A program made the position numbers and the translations under genes. The notes beneath the pieces were generated by a model. It saw only the letters and a program-made list of their open reading frames with translations. It did no database searches and was not told the DNA's origin. Shown one piece after another: positions 38,940 to 49,708 of a stretch of 50,628 nt of DNA. The DNA comes from Flavobacteriales bacterium. GTDB taxonomy: Bacteria; Bacteroidota; Bacteroidia; Flavobacteriales; Flavobacteriaceae. Where the stretch lies: positions 1 through 50,628 of the forward strand of contig JAHEDS010000010.1 of the NCBI GenBank assembly GCA_024641135.1. Direction: 5' to 3'. The number at the start of each line of letters is the position of its first letter. The first letter of the stretch is position 1.

Positions 38940-40712
38940 ATGAAATTTATAAAACATACTGCATTAGTATTTATCTTATTGGTAGGCAGTATTTCTTACT
39001 CACAAGTTAAATTTGAAGCTAAGGTAAGTAAGAATAAGCTAGGTGTTAATGAGCGGTTACGCGTGGATTTTGAAATGAATCAGGATGGCGATCATTTTAA
39101 TCCACCAGACTTTAGTGAGTTTACAGTTGTAGGAGGCCCAAATCAGTCTGTAAGTAATTCATGGATAAATGGGGTGCGCTCGTTTACTAAAACCTATAGT
39201 TATTTTTTGGCCCCTAAAAGACAAGGAAACTTCAGTATCGATCAGGCTTCAATAATAATAGATGGCCAAGCTTATAAAACGATACCTTTAAAAATTGAAG
39301 TAACTGCCGCCGTCGATATCCCTAAAGACCCTAATGATCCAAATTACTTAGCAGCGGAAAATATTCATTTAGTGGCTGAAATTTCTAAAACAGACCCCTA
39401 TTTAAACGAAGCAATTACAGTTGTTTATAAATTGTATGTGTCTCCAAATACAGGGGTTGATAATTGGCAGGAAATAGATAGTCCAAGATATAATGATTTC
39501 TGGAGTCAGAATATTGATATGCAAGGCCAAAAAGTACAGACAGGAACGTATAATGGTGAAGATTATCGTTATCTGGTTTTAAGAAAAACAGTCTTATATC
39601 CTCAAAAAACGGGAAAGTTAAATATTGAACCCTTAAGTTTAGATATTTCTGTGCAGGTTCCTACAAGTAGACGAGATATTTTTGGCAGAACTTTGATGTC
39701 TCAAGCTCATAGAACAGTATCAGCAGGAAGCAAAACAATAGATGTAAAGCCATTACCAGAAGTTGGAAAACCAGTAGATTTTTCGGGTGCTGTGGGCGAT
39801 TTTAGTTTTAATGTTACAATGTCTAAAACAGATCTTAAAGCGTCTGAATCTTTAGAGGCAAAAGTTGAGGTAAAAGGAAAAGGAAATTTAAAACTTATTA
39901 ATCTTCCTAAAATATCCTTGCCTAGTGCATTAGAGGTATATGAACCAGAGCATAATGAAAATGTACAAACAAACATGGAAGGTATGCAAGGTTCAATTTC
40001 TGACACCTATACTATAGTGCCTCAATTTAAAGGTAAATACCCTGCCCCAAGTATTTCATTTTCATATTTCGATTTAAAAACAGAAACCTATAAACATTTA
40101 GATTCAAAAGAAATAATCATCAATGTTTTGGAAGGACCTACCAGCGGGACTAGTTCAAATGATAATATAGCAGCTAATAGCGTAAAACAACCGGTGGTTT
40201 TGAGTAATGATCAATTTGCATATATTAAAACTAAATCTGATTTCACTTCTGTTACGCCTTCGTATTTTTTTCAAAGTAAATTATTTTGGAGTTCTTTATT
40301 ATTACCATTTTTAGCAATTCCATTAGCAATATTTATTAGAAGAAAAAAAGCTGAACGAGATGCTGATATTTTTGGTAATAGAATGAGAGCAGCCGATAGA
40401 TTGGCTAAAAAATATTTAAGTCATGCGAAAAAAGCTTTAGGTAAAAAAGAAGCATTTTATGTAGCACTTGAAAAGGCATTGCATAACTATTTAAAGGCAA
40501 AATTACATCTAGAAACCAGTGATTTTAGTAAAGATATTATTAAAAATCTTCTTATAGAACGTAAGGTAGATAAAGAAGTCATTACTGATTTTATAAGTAT
40601 TTTAGAAAGTTGTGAATTGGCTCGTTACACCCCAATAAACATTGTAACTATGCAGCATGATTACGAAAAAGCTGCCAAAACTATTTCATTAATTGATAAG
40701 CAAGCAAGTTAA
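38940..40712 (+). CDS. batD: BatD-like protein
   Basis: Signal peptide; KFEAKVSKNKLGVNERLRVDFEMNQDGDHFNPPDFSEFTVVGGPNQS; C-terminal TM and cytoplasmic helical region. Confidence 0.9.
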   Translation: MKFIKHTALVFILLVGSISYSQVKFEAKVSKNKLGVNERLRVDFEMNQDGDHFNPPDFSEFTVVGGPNQSVSNSWINGVRSFTKTYSYFLAPKRQGNFSIDQASIIIDGQAYKTIPLKIEVTAAVDIPKDPNDPNYLAAENIHLVAEISKTDPYLNEAITVVYKLYVSPNTGVDNWQEIDSPRYNDFWSQNIDMQGQKVQTGTYNGEDYRYLVLRKTVLYPQKTGKLNIEPLSLDISVQVPTSRRDIFGRTLMSQAHRTVSAGSKTIDVKPLPEVGKPVDFSGAVGDFSFNVTMSKTDLKASESLEAKVEVKGKGNLKLINLPKISLPSALEVYEPEHNENVQTNMEGMQGSISDTYTIVPQFKGKYPAPSISFSYFDLKTETYKHLDSKEIIINVLEGPTSGTSSNDNIAANSVKQPVVLSNDQFAYIKTKSDFTSVTPSYFFQSKLFWSSLLLPFLAIPLAIFIRRKKAERDADIFGNRMRAADRLAKKYLSHAKKALGKKEAFYVALEKALHNYLKAKLHLETSDFSKDIIKNLLIERKVDKEVITDFISILESCELARYTPINIVTMQHDYEKAAKTISLIDKQAS

Positions 40713-41463
40713 TATGAAACAGTTCTTATACATTCTTATCTTTTTTATTAGTTCGATAACTTTTGCTCAAAACCAAAGCTTATTCGAACAAGGAAATACG
40801 CTTTATAATGAAGGCAGATATGAGGAGGCCATTCAAAAGTATCAGGCCATTTTAAAGACAAAAAATCATTCAGAAGCCTTATATTTTAATTTGGCGAATT
40901 CACATTATAAATTAAATCATATTGCACCAAGTATTTACTATTACGAAAAAGCATTACAGTTAGCGCCTGACGATCAGGATATAATAAACAACTTGGCCTT
41001 TGCTAAAAATATGACTATTGATGCGATTGATGTAGTACCATCGGCAGGTTTTAATAAACTTATAAGAAGCATAACAGATGTTATGAGCGTTGATAACTGG
41101 GCGAAAGTTTCTGTTGGGTCTGTTATTCTATTCGTAATAATATTTTTATTATACTATGTTACCTATTCTACTTTAAAAAAGAGAATTGCTTTTATTACCA
41201 GTAATTTATTTCTTTTTTTGGCGGTATTCTCTGTGGCCATTGCTTTTCATAAAAATAATCTGAACAAAAAAGATAAACCGGCAATAATTTTTGCACAAGA
41301 AACGGTTATTAAAAGTGAACCAAATAAGAGAAGTCAGGAATTATTTAGATTACACGAAGGCACCAAAGTTCAAATTCTTGATACGGTTAATCAATGGAAA
41401 GAAATAAAGCTTGCCGACGGTAAAGTAGGTTGGATTGAAAACGAAGATATTAAAGAACTTTAA
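40693..41463 (+). CDS. batE: BatE-like TPR and SH3-like domain protein
   Basis: TPR repeats, two TM helices, SH3-like LHEGTKVQILDTVNQWKEIKLADGKVGWIENEDI. Confidence 0.88.
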   Translation: MISKQVNMKQFLYILIFFISSITFAQNQSLFEQGNTLYNEGRYEEAIQKYQAILKTKNHSEALYFNLANSHYKLNHIAPSIYYYEKALQLAPDDQDIINNLAFAKNMTIDAIDVVPSAGFNKLIRSITDVMSVDNWAKVSVGSVILFVIIFLLYYVTYSTLKKRIAFITSNLFLFLAVFSVAIAFHKNNLNKKDKPAIIFAQETVIKSEPNKRSQELFRLHEGTKVQILDTVNQWKEIKLADGKVGWIENEDIKEL

Positions 41464-41502
41464 TTTATTTGGATTATATTTATCTAAGACAAATAAAGTA
41501 TT

Positions 41503-42129
41503 ATGGACTTAAATAAAGTTTTCAAAAACAACGATCAGTGGATTAAAGAAAAACTTGCCTTAGACCCCAACTTTTTCAGTGATTTAGGGAAAGGACAAAG
41601 CCCAGAACTTCTATTTATTGGTTGCTCAGACAGTAGAGTTTCTGCCGAAGAATTGATGGGGTTAGGTCCAGGCGATGTGTTCGTTCATCGCAACATTGCA
41701 AATATGGTAATCAGTATAGATTTGAATGCAATGTCAGTCGTTAATTATGCTGTTAATTTTCTTAAAGTAAATCATGTTATTGTTTGCGGGCATTATGAAT
41801 GTGGAGGTGTTAAAGCCGCAATGCAATCGGCCGATTTAGGTATTTTAAATCCATGGCTTCGTAATATCCGGGATGTCTATAGAATTCATAAAAACGAATT
41901 AAATAGTATTTCTGATGAAGATAAGAAGTACGAGCGACTAGTAGAACTTAACGTTAAAGAGCAGTGTGTAAACTTAATAAAAACGGCTGCAGTTCAGAAG
42001 GCCTATAGAGATCGTGGGTTACAAGTTCATGGATGGGTTTTTGATGTCCATACAGGTAAACTTATCGATTTAAAAATAGATTTCGAGAAGTATTTAAAAG
42101 ACATTATGGAAATTTATCATTTAGATTAA
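41503..42129 (+). CDS. can: beta-class carbonic anhydrase
   Basis: IGCSDSRVSAEELMGLGPGDVFVHRNIAN; VCGHYECGGVKAA. Confidence 0.94.
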   Translation: MDLNKVFKNNDQWIKEKLALDPNFFSDLGKGQSPELLFIGCSDSRVSAEELMGLGPGDVFVHRNIANMVISIDLNAMSVVNYAVNFLKVNHVIVCGHYECGGVKAAMQSADLGILNPWLRNIRDVYRIHKNELNSISDEDKKYERLVELNVKEQCVNLIKTAAVQKAYRDRGLQVHGWVFDVHTGKLIDLKIDFEKYLKDIMEIYHLD

Positions 42130-42138
42130 AATGAGCAT

Positions 42139-42675
42139 TTAAATAATCTCTTCCTCCATTTCAGGATCAATACCGTCCTCACCAATAGGTTTTCCATTTA
42201 CCAAAACGTTCGGGAATAAGGTTGGTATTAAAGATTTCACAGGCTCGTAAAGTACAGATTCTTGTTTGTCTTGCTCTTTAACAAAGGGCACATTAGCATT
42301 TATTTTATCTAAAACAATAAGCACTACACTTAATATAAATGCAACTTTTAATCCACCAAAAAAAGCGCCAAACACTTTGTTAATAAGACCTAGCATAGCA
42401 AAGTCGGCTATTTTGGTTAATGCTTTTCCTGCTAAGGCAATAACTAATATTATTACGATAAATGTAATAATAAAGGCGGCTATATTTACTGAATTTTCAT
42501 TCCAGTCGACTCTTTCTTTTAAAAAGTTGGCTGCAAAGTTACTAAAATGAAAAGCACCGTATACACCTGCTATTAAAGCAACTAATGAAGCTAATTCAAC
42601 AAAAAAACCACGCATAAAACCACGAACTAATCCTAAAACCAGTAGGGTTAATAAGGCTAAATCTAAAACACTCAT
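42139..42675 (-). CDS. CvpA family membrane protein
   Basis: LDLALLTLLVLGLVRGFMRGFFVELASLVALIAGVYGAFHF; four TM. Confidence 0.88.
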   Translation of the reverse strand: MSVLDLALLTLLVLGLVRGFMRGFFVELASLVALIAGVYGAFHFSNFAANFLKERVDWNENSVNIAAFIITFIVIILVIALAGKALTKIADFAMLGLINKVFGAFFGGLKVAFILSVVLIVLDKINANVPFVKEQDKQESVLYEPVKSLIPTLFPNVLVNGKPIGEDGIDPEMEEEII

Positions 42676-42748
42676 AACAAACAGATTTATAACAAATATA
42701 AAGTTTTGATACCAAACAACTTTGTAACTTTACAACTTTAAATCATAT

Positions 42749-43105
42749 ATGTCAAGAGACGAACAATTAAAACAACGCTGGGAATTGGTAACAGAAAAGT
42801 TATCCAATCAATTTGCAGATGGAGACCTATTAGATCTCGATGCAATAATATATTTAATTGGTGTGCAAGAACTGGGTCAGTTAGACCGTACTTTTAAAAA
42901 GGAGCAAAAGCTCGATTTAATGCACATTGCCATTTGTAAACTATTAATGCCTTATGGTTATTATGAGCTAGAATTTGTTGATGATGAAGGATGGCCTCAT
43001 TATAGAGCTTTGGAATCTTTACCATTTTTGAAAGCAGGAGAACAAAGTGTTTTAATGAAAGAAGCCATCGTAAACTATTTTGTTGAGACAGACTACATAG
43101 ATTAA
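42749..43105 (+). CDS. conserved hypothetical protein
   Basis: 118-aa ORF between cvpA-type gene and pheS; plausible composition, no recognised domain. Confidence 0.7.
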   Translation: MSRDEQLKQRWELVTEKLSNQFADGDLLDLDAIIYLIGVQELGQLDRTFKKEQKLDLMHIAICKLLMPYGYYELEFVDDEGWPHYRALESLPFLKAGEQSVLMKEAIVNYFVETDYID

Positions 43106-43151
43106 GGCCATAGTATTACAATATCATTAGCTCAATTCTAACAAAAATCAT

Positions 43152-43159
43152 TAAATTTG
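43152..43159 (+). promoter_or_regulatory. TAnnTTTG -7 box upstream of pheS
   Basis: TAAATTTG 21 bp before the ATG. Confidence 0.45.
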
Positions 43160-43180
43160 CCATCATTTTGAACAGATATC

Positions 43181-44200
43181 ATGATAGATAAGATAAAGGA
43201 ACTTATTGCTGAAGCCGAAGCGTTTAAAGCGCAGTCTAAAGAGGAGGTAGAAACTTTTCGTATAAAATATTTAGGTAAAAAGGGATTATTAAACGACTAT
43301 TTTGCGGAGTTTAAAAATGTCCCGAACGATCAAAAAAAGGAATTTGGACAGGTTATTAATAAGCTTAAAAAAACCGCTGAAGATAAAGTCATTGCTTTAA
43401 AGGAAGAACTTGAAAGTAATGAGGAAGTTAAAGGTGTTTATGGTGATTTATCTAGACCAGGAGAGCCTATTCAAATTGGTGCACGTCATCCTATATCAAT
43501 TGTAAAAAATCAAATTATTGATATATTTTCTCGAATAGGGTTTAATGTAAGTGAAGGACCAGAAATGGAAGACGACTGGCATAACTTTACAGCTTTGAAT
43601 TTACCAGAATACCATCCGGCAAGAGATATGCAGGATACGTTTTTTATTCAAACCAATCCTGATATTTTGTTGCGTACCCACACGAGTTCTGTACAGGTAC
43701 GTTATATGGAAAACAACAAACCACCAATTCGTACAATTTCACCGGGCCGTGTATTTAGAAATGAGGCTATTTCGGCGCGTTCACATTGTTTTTTCCATCA
43801 GGTAGAGGGCTTATATATTGATAAAGATGTCAGTTTTGCAGATCTTAAGCAAACACTTCAGTATTTTACAACTGAGATGTTTGGTAAATCTAAAATTCGT
43901 TTACGTCCATCGTATTTTCCGTTTACTGAACCAAGCGCAGAGGTAGATGTATATTGGGGCTTAGAAACGGAGACCGATTATAAGATGACGAAAGGAACCG
44001 GCTGGCTAGAAATTATGGGCTGTGGAATGGTAGACCCTAACGTGCTTGAAAACTGTGGGATTGATTCTAAAGAATATTCTGGGTTTGCTTTTGGAATGGG
44101 TATCGACAGAATTGCTCTGTTACTACATCAAATTAGCGATATTAGGTTACTAAGTGAAAATGATGTGAGGTTTTTAGAGCAGTTTAAATCTGCACTTTAG
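43181..44200 (+). CDS. pheS: phenylalanine-tRNA ligase alpha subunit
   Basis: GFNVSEGPEMEDDWHNFTALNLPEYHPARDMQDTFF; RTHTSSVQVRYM; GCGMVDPNVL; FAFGMGIDRIALL. Confidence 0.97.
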   Translation: MIDKIKELIAEAEAFKAQSKEEVETFRIKYLGKKGLLNDYFAEFKNVPNDQKKEFGQVINKLKKTAEDKVIALKEELESNEEVKGVYGDLSRPGEPIQIGARHPISIVKNQIIDIFSRIGFNVSEGPEMEDDWHNFTALNLPEYHPARDMQDTFFIQTNPDILLRTHTSSVQVRYMENNKPPIRTISPGRVFRNEAISARSHCFFHQVEGLYIDKDVSFADLKQTLQYFTTEMFGKSKIRLRPSYFPFTEPSAEVDVYWGLETETDYKMTKGTGWLEIMGCGMVDPNVLENCGIDSKEYSGFAFGMGIDRIALLLHQISDIRLLSENDVRFLEQFKSAL

Positions 44201-44248
44201 ATTTTGTTTATTTTATTAGTCATTTTTAGCTTTTTTCCAAGCAATATA

Positions 44249-45490
44249 TCATCTTGATTTAATCATTTTTAATGAGAAAAAACCAAGAATAGCGATTACT
44301 AATATTAAAATTCCCCAAAGCCAATATTTGTTTTCAAACAAAGGCATTAATTTTGAGCTAGGTTCTTTTTCAATAGACTCCTCTTTCCCTAATGTTAAAG
44401 CCACTAAGGGTTCGGAAATTTTAGTTGTGAACTGGTCAATATCATAACGAGGTTTCTTGCTACCAGTTTTATTCCCATAGGTTAAATAATATTTTGCTGG
44501 TTTTGTAAACCTAATAAAGAGTTCGCATACCGGACCAACTATTTCAACAGTATCAAGATCTAATGGCTGATTGTCTTGATTGTCAATACTTATTTTTAGT
44601 TTTTTAACTAATGTATTTTCAAATGTGAAGTCGTTATTTTCAACAGAACTTAGGGTGCCATTGGTTAAAGTTCTATAATCATATAACCATTTTTTTTGAG
44701 TTTTTACGCTATCAGAAATATATTGTAACCTAACAGGGCGATAATAATCAAAGGGTGAATTAATATGCATACTTACGCTGCTAACAGGAACAAATTGAGG
44801 TAACTCAATATCTAATTCGGTGGTTTGTTTTTGTTTGTTTTCTTTGGTTATTAATTGTTTAATAGGATACTTATTATAATCACCATTTTCGACTGTTTTA
44901 AGAAGCGCTTTCACTGTTTTTAATCCAGGTTTTTCATTGGTTTTCATTAAAATTCTGAAATACTTATAACTAGAAACGGGAAAGTTTACATTGGTAAATT
45001 GATAATGCGTATCGGCATTATTAATGGATAAGATGCGGTAATCATCAATAATTGTAAACCATTCGTTCTGGTTTTGGCTGCCTTCTAACTTAATTAGCCA
45101 ATCAAAATTAAATTGTTTAAAATCTAATTGAAACTGATTAATATTCGTTTTTTCAGGAAATTGAATTGTAAAATAATACCCCGTATCATTAAAAGAACTA
45201 TTTGTAATTTTTAAATTCACTAACGTGTTTACAATAGAAGCGTTCTTAAATTTCAATAAATAGGGAGCTTCAATGGTGTCATTCGTTGCCGTTAAACCAA
45301 ACACTCTAATATCTGAAAAACTGGGAGAAAGGTGATTAAAAACGTCTTTGGGCAAGGTGACTTTATGCCATAAATTAGTAACTCCTGTTAATTCGCGCTT
45401 ATAGCTAAATTCCTGCATTTGCGCATGAATAAATGCAAAGGCAAATAAAAGAATACTTACACATATTTTACGCTTCATTATCATCTGCAA
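44249..45490 (-). CDS. DUF3999 family protein
   Basis: Signal peptide, beta-rich ectodomain, C-terminal TM; overlaps start with upstream DUF2339 gene. Confidence 0.78.
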   Translation of the reverse strand: MQMIMKRKICVSILLFAFAFIHAQMQEFSYKRELTGVTNLWHKVTLPKDVFNHLSPSFSDIRVFGLTATNDTIEAPYLLKFKNASIVNTLVNLKITNSSFNDTGYYFTIQFPEKTNINQFQLDFKQFNFDWLIKLEGSQNQNEWFTIIDDYRILSINNADTHYQFTNVNFPVSSYKYFRILMKTNEKPGLKTVKALLKTVENGDYNKYPIKQLITKENKQKQTTELDIELPQFVPVSSVSMHINSPFDYYRPVRLQYISDSVKTQKKWLYDYRTLTNGTLSSVENNDFTFENTLVKKLKISIDNQDNQPLDLDTVEIVGPVCELFIRFTKPAKYYLTYGNKTGSKKPRYDIDQFTTKISEPLVALTLGKEESIEKEPSSKLMPLFENKYWLWGILILVIAILGFFSLKMIKSR

Positions 45491-48011
45491 TTTGATGTTT
45501 AAATTTATTATATAAAAATGAAATAATTAAAAGCAAAATACCAAGAGAAACAAAAACTATAGTTTTTGAAAGGGTTCCCAGATGCGCAATATCATAAAAG
45601 AAAAGTTTTATTAAGGTGACTGAAAACAACACGATGGCGGCAAGGCGTAAGTGTTTTTGTTTTTTCCAAATGCCCCAAATAATGAGAGCTAACGAATAAA
45701 CACCCCAAAAGATACTTAATCCTAATTTGTGTGATTGAGTAGACCCTCCAAGATCCATTAAGTTGATTATTTCACTACTTAAAATCCATAAAAGAGTAAT
45801 ACTAAAAATGACACTGAATAATTTAGAAAAGCTGATATTAATAAAGGAAGCTTTTAAATAGTTATAACTCGCATAAAGAATTAGTGTGACAAAGGCAAAA
45901 GACAAATATCTTAAAAGTATATTATTGATGCCGGTTTCGTAATAATCACTAAAATTCTGTGTAAGATAATTGTCTCTTAATTCACTTAGTGTATATAAAC
46001 CTACTGTTAAAAAAATAAAAAGTGCAAAACCATTTAAAATAAGATTTATATGGCCTAGATTCTGATTTTTTAATTTTTTAATATTCACAAAGGATAATAC
46101 CGATAAGAATAGTAGGGAGTATAGAATTAAAAATACCGTTTTAAACTTTAAGATATCTTGGTTGAAATAATTCTGGTAATCATTAAACCGAACAAGCGAA
46201 TCGTTATAAAGCAATTGGAAATAGTTTGCTATTTCCATGTAAACTCCAAAGTATATTGTAGTTAATAAAATCCCTGGCATTAATAAGGATACAGTTTTTA
46301 GCAAATCATTTTTAGGTTTAATTGCTGAGATATATTTATTGTTGTTATTCAAAATATAGATAAAACTGAAAGCTCCAATAAATAAGATGGTACTTAAAAA
46401 TTGAATGTTAAAAACAGGGGTTATTTTATTATCAGATGAATTAGAAAAATCAAACAAATAGGATGTACCCCAATCTTGATAAAGACTAAAAACAGCCAGA
46501 ACCATTAAGGGGTAAGAAAGTGATTCATAAATCGCAATGGATTTTGTTCTTCCAATCCAAAATAAAAGTAAGGCTTCTCCAATCCATAACAATGTAACCC
46601 AATTACCGTCTAACTGTACCGGAATAGCAATAGTTATAAATACTAAAACCAAACCAGAAACCAGATAAAATAAATTTTTATCTGCAAGTTTTAGTTTATA
46701 AATAATGATACTAACTATAAAATGTAAAATACCGTTACAAATAGTGAAGAGACCCAATAACTGCTGGCCTGTCTCATGATTATCTAAAACACTGTAGCCA
46801 AGGCCGTAAAATATAAATGAATTAGCTAACAGGAATAAAATATCTAAAAAGCTAAAGGCTTCTTTTTTAATTAATTTATAGGCTAAAAAGGTAATATAAA
46901 ACTGTATAAAAAATATACTTTGAAAAATTAAAGCTAATGCAAAGTGTTCATTTTTATGGTAATCAAAAAGATACCATGATAAGTATATAATCGATGTTAA
47001 AATAAACGAGGCATAGTAAAGCGATTTCCAGTATTTTTTAAAGGAAAGTATTAAAATGCCACAATTTATAATACTCATATAACTAAAGAGCACCACTACA
47101 TTTGCTGTATCATCACCTAAAATAAATGGAACTGCATAGGCACCAACCAATCCAATATTTGCGATAAGTTGGTTGTTATATTTTAAAGCTGCAAAAACGG
47201 TAAATGCTGTAAAAGCAAACATGAGAAAAAATGCCAATTCTTGGGGGATTAAAGCATAGTAACCGTAAGCAGCATATGTAATAAAGTACATAATAGCCAT
47301 GGCGCCACTTACCAGAACAGCGCTAAATTTTTCATATTTTGCTTTTAATTTTAAACCAAAACCGATAAGTCCTAAGCCCATTAAATAACCTAGTATTATT
47401 CTTGTAACGGGATTAATAAGGTTGTTATCAATAGTGTATTTGGCACCAATTGAAACACCAATGATTAAAATGGCAATACCAATTTTATTTATAAGGTTTT
47501 CACCAATAAATTTTTCTAGTTCATTACTAACTCTAATGGGTTTTGTTTCAGGTTTGGGGTGATAAGATGGTTTGGCAGGATCTGTTTTAAGAGTTTGAAC
47601 AATAGGTTTTTGATAAACAGGGTCTTTTTTAATTTTAGGAATAGCCAACCAAAGTATAATATAGACTAAAAAGCCAACCCCGAAAAACAGACTAAATAAG
47701 ACCCATAAAATGCGAAGTATTATTCTGTGAATACCCATGTAATTAGATAATCCTGAACAAACACCTCCTAATATTCGATGATTTATATCTCTATAAAATC
47801 CCGTTGTAGTAATATGAGGTGGAACAGGTTGTTTCTCCTTTAAAATTGTAGGTTCAGTTTTTTTATCTTCCAAAGGTTTTTGTGCAACTTCAGCTCTAAG
47901 AAGAGCTATTTCTTTTTGAAGATTAGTTACTTCCAGAGAGAATGTAGCTTGTTTCTTAAGTAGTAATTCCAGCTTATTTTGTAACTCATTAATTTGGCCT
48001 AGAGGATCCAT
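45468..48011 (-). CDS. DUF2339 multi-pass membrane protein with N-terminal coiled coil and PspC domain
   Basis: PspC: HRILGGVCSGLSNYMGIHRIILRILWVLFSLFFGVGFLVYIILWLAIPK; then ~20+ TM helices. Confidence 0.83.
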   Translation of the reverse strand: MDPLGQINELQNKLELLLKKQATFSLEVTNLQKEIALLRAEVAQKPLEDKKTEPTILKEKQPVPPHITTTGFYRDINHRILGGVCSGLSNYMGIHRIILRILWVLFSLFFGVGFLVYIILWLAIPKIKKDPVYQKPIVQTLKTDPAKPSYHPKPETKPIRVSNELEKFIGENLINKIGIAILIIGVSIGAKYTIDNNLINPVTRIILGYLMGLGLIGFGLKLKAKYEKFSAVLVSGAMAIMYFITYAAYGYYALIPQELAFFLMFAFTAFTVFAALKYNNQLIANIGLVGAYAVPFILGDDTANVVVLFSYMSIINCGILILSFKKYWKSLYYASFILTSIIYLSWYLFDYHKNEHFALALIFQSIFFIQFYITFLAYKLIKKEAFSFLDILFLLANSFIFYGLGYSVLDNHETGQQLLGLFTICNGILHFIVSIIIYKLKLADKNLFYLVSGLVLVFITIAIPVQLDGNWVTLLWIGEALLLFWIGRTKSIAIYESLSYPLMVLAVFSLYQDWGTSYLFDFSNSSDNKITPVFNIQFLSTILFIGAFSFIYILNNNNKYISAIKPKNDLLKTVSLLMPGILLTTIYFGVYMEIANYFQLLYNDSLVRFNDYQNYFNQDILKFKTVFLILYSLLFLSVLSFVNIKKLKNQNLGHINLILNGFALFIFLTVGLYTLSELRDNYLTQNFSDYYETGINNILLRYLSFAFVTLILYASYNYLKASFINISFSKLFSVIFSITLLWILSSEIINLMDLGGSTQSHKLGLSIFWGVYSLALIIWGIWKKQKHLRLAAIVLFSVTLIKLFFYDIAHLGTLSKTIVFVSLGILLLIISFLYNKFKHQIADDNEA

Positions 48012-48150
48012 TAGTATTGCTTTTTAATTTAAAATGGTAATATTTTAAGAGACTGAATAGCATGATTCTTAAATAAGTAGTATTACGAAGTTAGTGTTTT
48101 TAACTTAAAATATTGGTCACACAATTTGTTTTATAAATTTTGAAATTGCC

Positions 48151-48158
48151 TATTTTTG
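48151..48158 (+). promoter_or_regulatory. TAnnTTTG -7 box overlapping predicted TTG start of ORF 48156
   Basis: TATTTTTG; TTTG 22 bp upstream at 48125-48128. Confidence 0.5.
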
Positions 48159-48179
48159 AACTTTTTAAAGTATTTAATT

Positions 48180-48575
48180 GTGAAGAAAGATATTATTATT
48201 CCTAAAATTGAAAATGTGTATGTTGCTGTGATTAATGAGTACAACGATATTTATAAAACCAATGATTGGAATGCTTATATAATAAATGATAAGATTTCTG
48301 ATTTAGAAATGGTATTAATTGTTACAACAGGGTTTACAAAAGAGAAAATCACCTCTACCATGAGGCATAAACTTGAAAAACTACCAGCCAAGAGTTATGC
48401 AAAAATCGAATTGATGCAAGAGGATGTGTTGCAGTTAAACAATGAGTTTAAAGTCACCTTTTTTGAAAACAACAAACTTTTTGATAAAACCTATTTATTT
48501 AGAAAAAACACAATAAACCTAAAAGCACTTCAATCCATTCCATTAATGGATAAGAAGGGTGTTTTAGTAAAATAA
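48180..48575 (+). CDS. hypothetical protein (start re-called to GTG 48180)
   Basis: ORF track starts at TTG 48156, inside the putative -7 box; in-frame GTG at 48180 gives VKKDIIIPKIENVYVAV. Confidence 0.65.
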   Translation: MKKDIIIPKIENVYVAVINEYNDIYKTNDWNAYIINDKISDLEMVLIVTTGFTKEKITSTMRHKLEKLPAKSYAKIELMQEDVLQLNNEFKVTFFENNKLFDKTYLFRKNTINLKALQSIPLMDKKGVLVK

Positions 48576-48576
48576 C

Positions 48577-49578
48577 TTAATTTAGTTTTTCCGTCAATAA
48601 CTTAAATGTTCTTTTAGGGTCTTTGCCCTCGTAAAGTATTTCATAAACGGCATCGATTATAGGTAGATGCGTTTTTTTGTTGTTCTTTTCATTAAGTAAA
48701 TGCGCACTTTTAGTGGCATAATAACCTTCGGCAATCATACTCATTTCCATTTGAGCAGATTTTACCGTATAGCCTTTACCAATCATATTGCCAAACATAC
48801 GATTTCTTGAAAACACAGAATAACCAGTAACTAAAAGGTCTCCCAGATAGGCAGAATTATTAATGTTACGCTTCATTTTGTGCATCTTTTTTATAAAACG
48901 TTTCATTTCTCGAATCGCATTACTCATAAGAACACTTTGAAAATTATCACCATATCCTAATCCATGTGCAATACCAGCAGCAATGGCATATATATTTTTA
49001 AGCATTACGGCATATTCTATGCCTATAATATCATCACTTATTTTGGTTTTAATATAATCACTAGATAGTTGTTTAGCAATTTCTTTGGCTTTTTTCGAAT
49101 CGGCACATGATATAGTAAGATATGATAAACGCTCAAGAGCAACTTCTTCTGCGTGACATGGTCCAGCAATCACAGCAATATTTTCAAAAGGGATATTGTA
49201 AAATTGATTAAAATGTTCACCAACCAGTAATCCAGATTCCGGTATAATGCCTTTAACAGCTGAAACAATAGTTTTGTTTGAAATATCGACTGTAAGTTTT
49301 TCCAATTCACTGTGCATAAATGCGGACGGAATAACAAAAATTAATACATCGGCATAAGTCACCATTTCATTAATATCATTACTAAGTTTTAATTGCGATA
49401 AATTAAACTCAACCGAACTTAAATAATTTGGGTTGTGCTGTTCTCTCAGTAAATGTTCTTTGGTGTAAACACTACGCATATACCAGCCTACTTCAGGAAG
49501 ATTTTCACAAAGCATTTTTACAATAGCAGTGGCCCAGCTTCCGGCGCCAAAGACAGCATATTTTAATGGATTATTCAT
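48577..49578 (-). CDS. gpsA: NAD(P)H-dependent glycerol-3-phosphate dehydrogenase
   Basis: YAVFGAGSWATAIVKML; IVSAVKGI; IAGPCHAEEVA; LKNIYAIAAGIAHGLGYGDN; start trimmed to MNNPLKYA. Confidence 0.93.
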   Translation of the reverse strand: MNNPLKYAVFGAGSWATAIVKMLCENLPEVGWYMRSVYTKEHLLREQHNPNYLSSVEFNLSQLKLSNDINEMVTYADVLIFVIPSAFMHSELEKLTVDISNKTIVSAVKGIIPESGLLVGEHFNQFYNIPFENIAVIAGPCHAEEVALERLSYLTISCADSKKAKEIAKQLSSDYIKTKISDDIIGIEYAVMLKNIYAIAAGIAHGLGYGDNFQSVLMSNAIREMKRFIKKMHKMKRNINNSAYLGDLLVTGYSVFSRNRMFGNMIGKGYTVKSAQMEMSMIAEGYYATKSAHLLNEKNNKKTHLPIIDAVYEILYEGKDPKRTFKLLTEKLN

Positions 49579-49708
49579 ACTATAACATGAAGATATATTT
49601 TCAAAAGTACGCAAAATATTAGTTTTTGTTTAGTCCTTAAATTCATTATAAATATTTTTTTGGCATGTGTTTTGAATACTTACTAATAGAACGATAAAAT
49701 TCAGGCGT

